Below are positions 7,864 through 12,863 of a DNA stretch of 12,863 nucleotides, piece after piece. Position numbers and translations under genes: made by a program. The notes under the pieces were generated by a model, which saw only the letters and a list, made by a program, of their open reading frames with translations, was not told the DNA's origin and made no database searches. The stretch lies in NCBI GenBank assembly GCA_018398765.1, contig JAHBMJ010004813.1:64633-77495 (forward strand). Direction: 5' to 3'. Positions within the stretch are counted from its first letter, which is position 1; each line of letters starts with the position of its first letter. This stretch comes from Chromera velia (lineage: Eukaryota; Sar; Chromeraceae).

Positions 7864-8718
7864 CTATCGCCTCTCCCTGATGACCTCCCGCGCAGTCGAG
7901 GGACCCTCTGCCGCCTCTGCCCCCCCGGCCGCCGGGAAGAGAGAGAGAGAGAGGGGTCCCAGGGCGCCGCCGCCCCCACTCGTGGACCCTCTCCTCGCAC
8001 TCAGAGGAACGAGAACCTCCCCCTCCCCCCGCTGCTGGTGACTCTCAGGCTGAGGCTCACCCCCACTTCCCAGAGATCCCCAGGGCAACACAGAGGCCCC
8101 CGTGCGGTTGTTCTGCCCCCCCCCTTCCGCTGTTGCTGCCCTGCCAGGTTCTGTCCTCCTCCTCTTCTCTGTCTGACTGTGAGTGTGAGGAGCCTGAGGG
8201 CGCCGGACAGAAGACGGAGAGAGAGAGAGGAGAGCAGAGGCCGAGGGATCACCTGCGACTGCGGCCGCAGCGAAGTCGTCGGAGTGAGACCCCAACAGGC
8301 TCTCCGCATCGAACCCTGCAGGCATGATGCAACCATACAACCAACCGAGAACATCCTTAATTCCATCCATCCATCCGAGTGCAGAGGAGAGGAACACAGC
8401 AGAGCAGAGCAGGGAAAACGAGGAGATGGGATGAAGAAAGAAACGAACATAAACAAGAGATTTACAGAAAGAATGCACTTCCAAGCAAAACCTTCGTACA
8501 GACTGTCCCCTTCCTCGGCAGGTCAATACAGCACCCCCACAAAGCCCGACCAACGGACCTCTGTGTTGATCCCGCACGCGTCCCCACCCATCAGCAGAGG
8601 CGCCGATCAGACGGAGAAGAAGCTCAAAGTCCAAGCGGCCTGAAAAGCTCACCTCCTTCGTTCTGCACACAAAGGAAAGACGAACAGCCAGATGAACTAA
8701 CCCCTTCACCATCCACGA
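7864..8718 (-). CDS. Possible two-exon 3' end of an unknown minus-strand gene
   Basis: Two minus-strand segments join in frame. Exon 8718-8653 follows a GGTTGCAG acceptor and ends at a GAG|GTGAGC donor in phase 1. Exon 8315-7864 follows CCTGCAG and starts in phase 1. Joined they read VDGEGVSSSGCSSF, LCVQNEGGFDAESLL, then a Ser/Pro/Gly-rich, probably disordered tail ending at TAG (7866-7864). No domain is recognised. It could be a separate gene or 3' exons of the MORN gene if that gene splices past its stop near the N gap. The GC-rich sequence is also open on the plus strand between a strong acceptor (pyrimidine tract then CCTAG at 7859-7863) and a GTGAGT donor at 8180, so the coding strand is uncertain. 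Confidence 0.28.
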   Translation of the reverse strand, partial: SWMVKGLVHLAVRLSFVCRTKEVSFSGRLDFELLLRLIGASADGWGRVRDQHRGPLVGLCGGAVLTCRGRGQSVRRFCLEVHSFCKSLVYVRFFLHPISSFSLLCSAVFLSSALGWMDGIKDVLGWLYGCIMPAGFDAESLLGSHSDDFAAAAVAGDPSASALLSLSPSSVRRPQAPHTHSQTEKRRRTEPGRAATAEGGGQNNRTGASVLPWGSLGSGGEPQPESHQQRGEGEVLVPLSARRGSTSGGGGALGPLSLSLFPAAGGAEAAEGPSTAREVIRERR

Positions 8719-8925
8719 CTGCAACCAAATACAATCTCAAAAAACACACCAAGGTCCCCCACCCTGACTCCCCGCGTGCTTTGACAATACTGTTGACACA
8801 TATCGGATACAAACAAAAAAGAGAAAAAGGGAAAACAGGCAGGCAGAGCGGAATGCGAACACTGAAGAGGGAGGCAAAACAAACGGCAAGGATGGCAGCA
8901 TGAACCACAAGCGACTGAAAGAGAG

Positions 8926-9055
8926 AGAGAGATGGTAGTGAAACAAGATAGAGAGAGGGAAAGAGGATGGATGCTTACATGGAGAGAGAGACTAGAAGAG
9001 AGAGAGAGAGGCAGACAAGGAGAGACAGAGACAGAGAGAAATAAAGAGAGAACAG
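8926..9055. repeat. GA-rich low-complexity region
   Basis: Runs of GAGAGA and AGACAGAG on the plus strand, hence a pyrimidine tract on the minus strand. It ends in CTTTCAG when read on the minus strand (about 8917), a good-looking acceptor whose exon I could not place. Confidence 0.7.
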
Positions 9056-9070
9056 AGGATCGAGGCAATC

Positions 9071-9074
9071 NNNN
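9071..9074. other. Assembly gap (4 N)
   Basis: Four undetermined bases lie one base from the stop codon (9078-9076) of the MORN gene model. The true length of the gap is unknown, so whether that codon is the real end or part of a GGGTAGG splice donor cannot be settled here. Confidence 0.98.
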
Positions 9075-9075
9075 C

Positions 9076-9593
9076 CTACCCGGTCATGGCATCAGTGAGG
9101 AAACCAGACGACGGTCCCACCAACAGGGCCGGAGAGGAGGAAGGAGAACCAGCGCCCCCTTGACGGGATTCTCCCCCTTCAACGATTCCCACCCTCCCTC
9201 TGCCAGTGCCTCTTCCCCCCCCTGCTTCCTCGTCCCTCTTCTTCTTCAGTTGTCCTCTTGCCGCCGCCGCTTGAGGGAGCACCTGAGCAGGCAAGTGCAG
9301 GCGCCCGTCTCGGACCTCAAACCTGCCAGCTCTTCTCTCCGTCTCCGCCTGCAGGTCCACGAAGAGTGCGTGGGAGTCGTGGGCCTTGTCAGACACCCAC
9401 AGACCGAAGTAAGCCCTTAGGGACGTGACACCGTCTCCCCCCTTGGACAACAGAGAGCGGCCCTGGAGGTCACGCAACCGGCTGTCTTTCTTCGTCTCCC
9501 TCTCCTTCTCTTTCCTCTCTCTCTGCTCTGAGTCGGCTTGGGGAGGGTCCCGCTGCTTCAATTGAGATAATCCAGATATAAGAAACACACACA

Positions 9594-9642
<49 letters not shown>

Positions 9643-10203
9643 TAGAGACAGAGAGAATACTGTGATCGAAGCGACACATAGGAATACAAGGGGATGAGAG
9701 AGACACAAGCGTCGGGGGGAAATTCTGTTCATGAAAAACATCAGACAGACAAGATGACAAAGGAGGATAGCAAAACCAAAGCAGCAGAAACACCGTCTAT
9801 GTCACTTGAGGGAATGAGTGAGTGAAGGAACAGAGACAAAAAACTGAAGACCCGAACCGACCGACTTACCGATCCTCTGGGGCCATTTCTTTCGTCCTGC
9901 TCCTGTCTCTCTTTCTTGAGCCAGTCATCGTTCCAGAAAAAGAACCCCAGCCCGTGCCGCTTCCCCCTCCTGAACTCTCCCGCATACACACCCTCTCCAG
10001 AGGTCAGCCTGTGCACTCCAAAGCCGTCAGGCCTGTCCTCCGCCCACTCTCCTTCGTACAACAGGGAGCCCCCCACCACCAGACGACCCTTACCCTGACG
10101 CATCCCCGTCGCAGAGTCCCTCTGGCCCTCATAACTCATCCCATCGGGGTCCTTGAATTGGTCTGTCTTCAGGATCCGGTCGTTTGCAAACTGCACACAC
10201 ACG

Positions 10204-10242
<39 letters not shown>

Positions 10243-12849
10243 ACAAACGTGTACGTATAAGCACAAAACAAACAGAGATAAAAAAAGAGAGGGAGAGAGA
10301 GAAAGAGATACCTGACCTCTCCAGAGAAAATCACTTCGCCCTTCTCGTTAGTCACTTCCCCCTTCCCGTCTCGCATTCCTTTCCGCAGAGCGCCGGTGTA
10401 GCTGCAATCATTCAATCAAATGCACCCATTGACGCACGCACGCACACAGTGAAGAAGTGCAAGAGGGAGGGAGGCAGGAACACGATTTCTTCGATCTCTT
10501 TGTTTTTGTTTCATGTCCATGTACTGACATGCATGCTAGCTCACTCAAAACGAAGAAGAAATGCACAAACAGGCAGACGTGAAAAAAATGCACAACGACA
10601 AAGAAAGAGACAACCAAAGGCGTAGGGAGATCATCAACGGTTCTTTCTTTCTGTCGTTCTTTCTTTCAGATGGGTGCATGGGTGGACGGGCAGAAACAAA
10701 CACAAACAAACAAAGAGAAAGAAAGAAAGAAAGAAAGAAAGAAGCGTGCACTCACCGACCGAGTTTTGTCGAAGTAGACGATCGTGCCTTGACTCCGCGT
10801 CTGGCCTCCTAGTGCTGCTCCCGGTCCCCCATCAGACCCCCCCCCTCCCCCCCTGCTGTCCATCGCCCCTGCAAGCTCCCACGCTTTCACCACATCCTCT
10901 CTCCGCCCGCCCATTGTGTTCTGAGCACGGACCGCCAACCGCCCGTCCTTGCTCTCTGGTCCCACCCTGCAAGCCGAACATTCGTTTGTTTATTCTTTCT
11001 TTCTTTGTGAAAGAAAAGGTGCATGGGGGGAAATGAAACGTCAATTAAACGATGATTGATTACTAAAGAAGAAAGAGAAATGACAGTTAGAAGATCAAAT
11101 CAAACGGAGAAGAGAATTTGAGAGAGCGCACCTAAAAACGAGCTCCAAACTGGCTCTAGCTCATTTGTAAGGAAACGAATGCAGCAAAGCAATTTTCGAG
11201 GCGTGTAGTTGTGACGCTGAACAGACAGACTTCTGCATGATGACTCTCTCACTGCATGCATGCTGCATGCATGCATGCAGACAGATCGACAGACTGACGA
11301 ATCAATAAAGTCCTGAAGGAAGGAACTTTTGGGGCACGGGGACTGCAGGCGTCTGTGAGAAGCCCCCTCCCCCCGCTCTTCGAGAATCTCTCCTTCCAAA
11401 AAATCGGCTTTCCGGGTCCGCCCATACTCGTCCGTGTAGGAGGCCTCAACGTCACACTGCTTGTCAAACAACCACCGTCCTTCGTAAACTCGAGCCGCCC
11501 TCTTTCCGGGGTCATTTTGCTGCGATGTTGTTGCAGAGGTGAGGCAGCAGGAGTGAGGGAAAAAAATACATCGAAGGAGAGAGAATCTTTCCCGTGACGA
11601 TTTGTGAGAAATTCAACTTTCTGGGTGAGAAATGTACGCAAAAAAGAAAGTCTGGTGAAGCGTCAATTTTGGGTTTGTCCAAACGGTCTCAATCACACAG
11701 AAGGAACCCCCCCCAAATGGAAGTCTTCAGGCAGAAAGAAACTTCGGATTCAAACGAAGCAAAAGCGACACAGCACAAAAAGTCCCGATAGAATTAATGG
11801 CAAACAGGCAAACACACTGAGAGAAACACTCCCCACCTCACTCCCTTACAGAGTCACTCACTCCCTCCCCTGACTGACTGACTGACGTTAGGAATCTGCT
11901 GGTCCCTCCAGAAGAAGGCCCCCTTTCCGTGCCGCATCCCTCTCTTCATCTCTCCCACGTACCCCCCCTCTCCGTTCAGACAGAAGTGCTTCCCGTGACC
12001 CTCAGGGAGGCCTCCCCGCCAGCTGCCTTCGTACACACACTGCTCGCGCACCAGAAGCTTACCCTTACCCTCGCGCTCCCCCTCCGCGTTCGTGTCCCCC
12101 TCATAAGACACAGGCGGAAGACCCGACACAGCGCTCCCCCCACTCCCTCCCGTGAGGAGAAGAGACTGCAATCATGCAACGAGAGAGAGGGCATCAGGGG
12201 GGGTGATGAACGGATGAATCCTCCTATCACGCGTATACACAAACACACAGAGAAACCTGCGCAGTTGCACATTCGGATGCATCTGGAGTCATCAACCTTC
12301 ATGGACACAAACGGCAATAAGGAAGAACGATAAGAACATTCTGTTGTTTGTTTTCGTTTTTCTCCTCTTCAGAGATGCCAGAATGGATTTTCAAACACAC
12401 CTACAATAACACTGCATAACACTCATTCTCCTTCACTGCATCTTTTCCTCTTCCCTTCCCAGCCAGCGCACCTTCCTTGTCTTCGTCTTGCGAGAAATTC
12501 CCCCTCCAACGCCCTCCACTTCCCCTCTCTGCGACAATTCGCTCCCTCTCCTGTCCCCCTGCTGTCTCCTCCCTCCCCCCACATCGCCTTCAAACTCCCA
12601 GACACCCAGCAGCTCTGCGGCGTGCTCACTCAACGCAACGACTCGAAGAACGCCGCAAGGATGGTCACCCTCAAAAAAACCCGACACCACCAACTCCCCC
12701 TCAGCACTCCGACGAGACAGCGCACTCCACCCGCTCGACTTCACCAAAGGAGAGGGGGAGAAAGGCAAATCCCTGCTGATCGCCGCACGGCTCTCCTCTT
12801 CTTTTCTTGCCTGTTTTCTCCGCTTGTCCCTGTCACTCTTCCCTCCCAT
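9076..12849 (-). CDS. MORN-repeat protein, seven-exon model
   Basis: Minus-strand exons 12849-12472, 12165-11887, 11519-11299, 10966-10760, 10401-10317, 10190-9870 and 9552-9076 keep frame at every junction (phases 0, 0, 2, 2, 0, 0) and give about 655 residues. MORN repeats are short beta-hairpins of the form YEGxWxxGxxHGxG; the family acts at membranes, the cytoskeleton and, in apicomplexans, the basal complex. Exon 2 (residues 127-219) has three repeats, including VYEGSWRGGLPEGHGK and YVGEMKRGMRHGKG. Exon 3 starts a degenerate one (VYEGRW). Exon 5 has YTGALRKGMRDGKG, and exon 6 (391-497) has about four more, including YEGEWAEDRPDGFG and YAGEFRRGKRHGLG. Each three-repeat block ends in FFW. 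The N-terminus (exon 1) is Lys/Arg-rich. The C-terminus (exon 7) is charged, then Gly/Ser-rich. Exon 4 is a Gly-rich linker. Donors: GTGCGC, GTCAGT, GTCAGT, GTCGGT, GTCAGG, GTAAGT. Frame stays open to the window edge, so an upstream exon is possible. The exon 7 acceptor may be three bases earlier. No signal peptide or catalytic domain is seen. Confidence 0.72.
9590..9639. repeat. (CA)n followed by (GA)n microsatellite
   Basis: About 21 bases of CA then about 28 of GA. It lies in intron 9553-9869 of the MORN gene, where the sense strand reads TC then TG repeats leading to the acceptor. Confidence 0.9.
10191..10316 (-). other. In-frame, stop-free 126-base intron with (CA)n repeat
   Basis: The intron runs from donor GTCAGG (10316) to the acceptor ending at 10191. 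Its length is a multiple of three and the reading frame through it has no stop, so retention would add 42 hydrophobic residues rich in Leu, Phe, Val and Cys. The (CA)n at about 10198-10237 gives the Cys-Val part. Splicing is favoured because it restores a MORN repeat (FSGE joined to FANDR). Confidence 0.6.
10718..10743. repeat. (AAAG)n microsatellite
   Basis: About six AAAG units on the plus strand, in intron 10402-10759 of the MORN gene, so CTTT on the sense strand. This is the same unit as the long array near the WD40 gene, which is transcribed the other way. Confidence 0.9.
11253..11280. promoter_or_regulatory. TGCATGCA motif cluster
   Basis: Near-continuous overlapping TGCATGC elements: TGCATGCATGC, then TGCATGCATGCATGCAG. 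It lies in intron 10967-11298 of the MORN gene, 18 bases inside the donor. The motif matches the ApiAP2-type site of apicomplexans. It could be an intronic element or merely an (ATGC)n microsatellite. Confidence 0.35.
11871..11886 (-). other. Tandem GTCA splice-donor repeat
   Basis: Read on the minus strand, the donor of MORN exon 2 is four GTCA units in a row, with possible GT donors at 11886, 11882, 11878 and 11874. Only the first keeps frame with the next exon; use of the others would add 4, 8 or 12 bases. Confidence 0.5.
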
Positions 12850-12863
12850 CACCCCCCCCCCCC
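12850..12863. repeat. Poly-C at the right window edge
   Basis: The window ends in a run of 12 C. The proposed MORN start codon (12849-12847) is right beside it, so the true 5' end of that gene may be missing. Confidence 0.9.

Noticed and set aside
9822-10625. 267-codon plus-strand frame
   Set aside because: Antisense shadow of MORN exons 5 and 6; it crosses a CA microsatellite and shows no domain.
10751-10760. GTGAGT donor (10755) for MORN exon 4
   Set aside because: It matches consensus better than GTCGGT, but breaks the frame with the MORN repeat in the next exon, whose only nearby acceptor is fixed at 10402.

Overview
The window is eukaryotic nuclear DNA: genes are split into short exons by GT..AG introns of about 125 to 730 bases, microsatellites are abundant, and no bacterial operon logic is visible. 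Intron-rich genes with a MORN-repeat protein, together with repeated TGCATGC motifs (an ApiAP2-type site in apicomplexans and relatives), suggest a protist. An alveolate alga of the chromerid kind is my best guess, but this is inference. Both ends of the window are poly-C runs and there is a 4-N gap at 9071-9074, so it looks like a draft-assembly contig.

Layout, left to right. 1-947: microsatellite-rich sequence, probably intronic. 948-1073: last exon of a plus-strand WD40-repeat gene whose remainder is off-window. 1074-2830: AT-rich intergenic DNA with decayed non-LTR retrotransposon pieces, the clearest being a minus-strand C-terminal zinc-knuckle fragment at about 2327-2590. 2838-3420: a 109-bp tandem repeat. 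3541-3729: a 27-bp minisatellite. 4137-6136: a minus-strand five-exon gene that I reconstructed by splice phase. It encodes an RRM RNA-binding protein of about 217 residues, possibly with an N-terminal signal peptide. 6137-6230: extreme GC-rich block at the 5' end of that gene. 6240-7200: AT-rich DNA with nothing I can name. 7500-8720: GC-rich and exon-like, but the coding strand is ambiguous. 9076-12849: a minus-strand seven-exon MORN-repeat gene of about 655 residues, reaching the right edge.

The two reconstructed minus-strand genes were assembled by matching exon phases across each intron, and every junction given keeps the frame. The RRM is rebuilt exactly across one junction (RNP2 in one exon, RNP1 in the next). 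The MORN gene carries a duplicated three-repeat module in exons 2 and 6. Most donors inferred this way read GTC rather than GTA or GTG, which is unusual. The genes share no obvious pathway. The WD40 and RRM genes converge on the repeat-filled interval between 1.1 and 4.1 kb.
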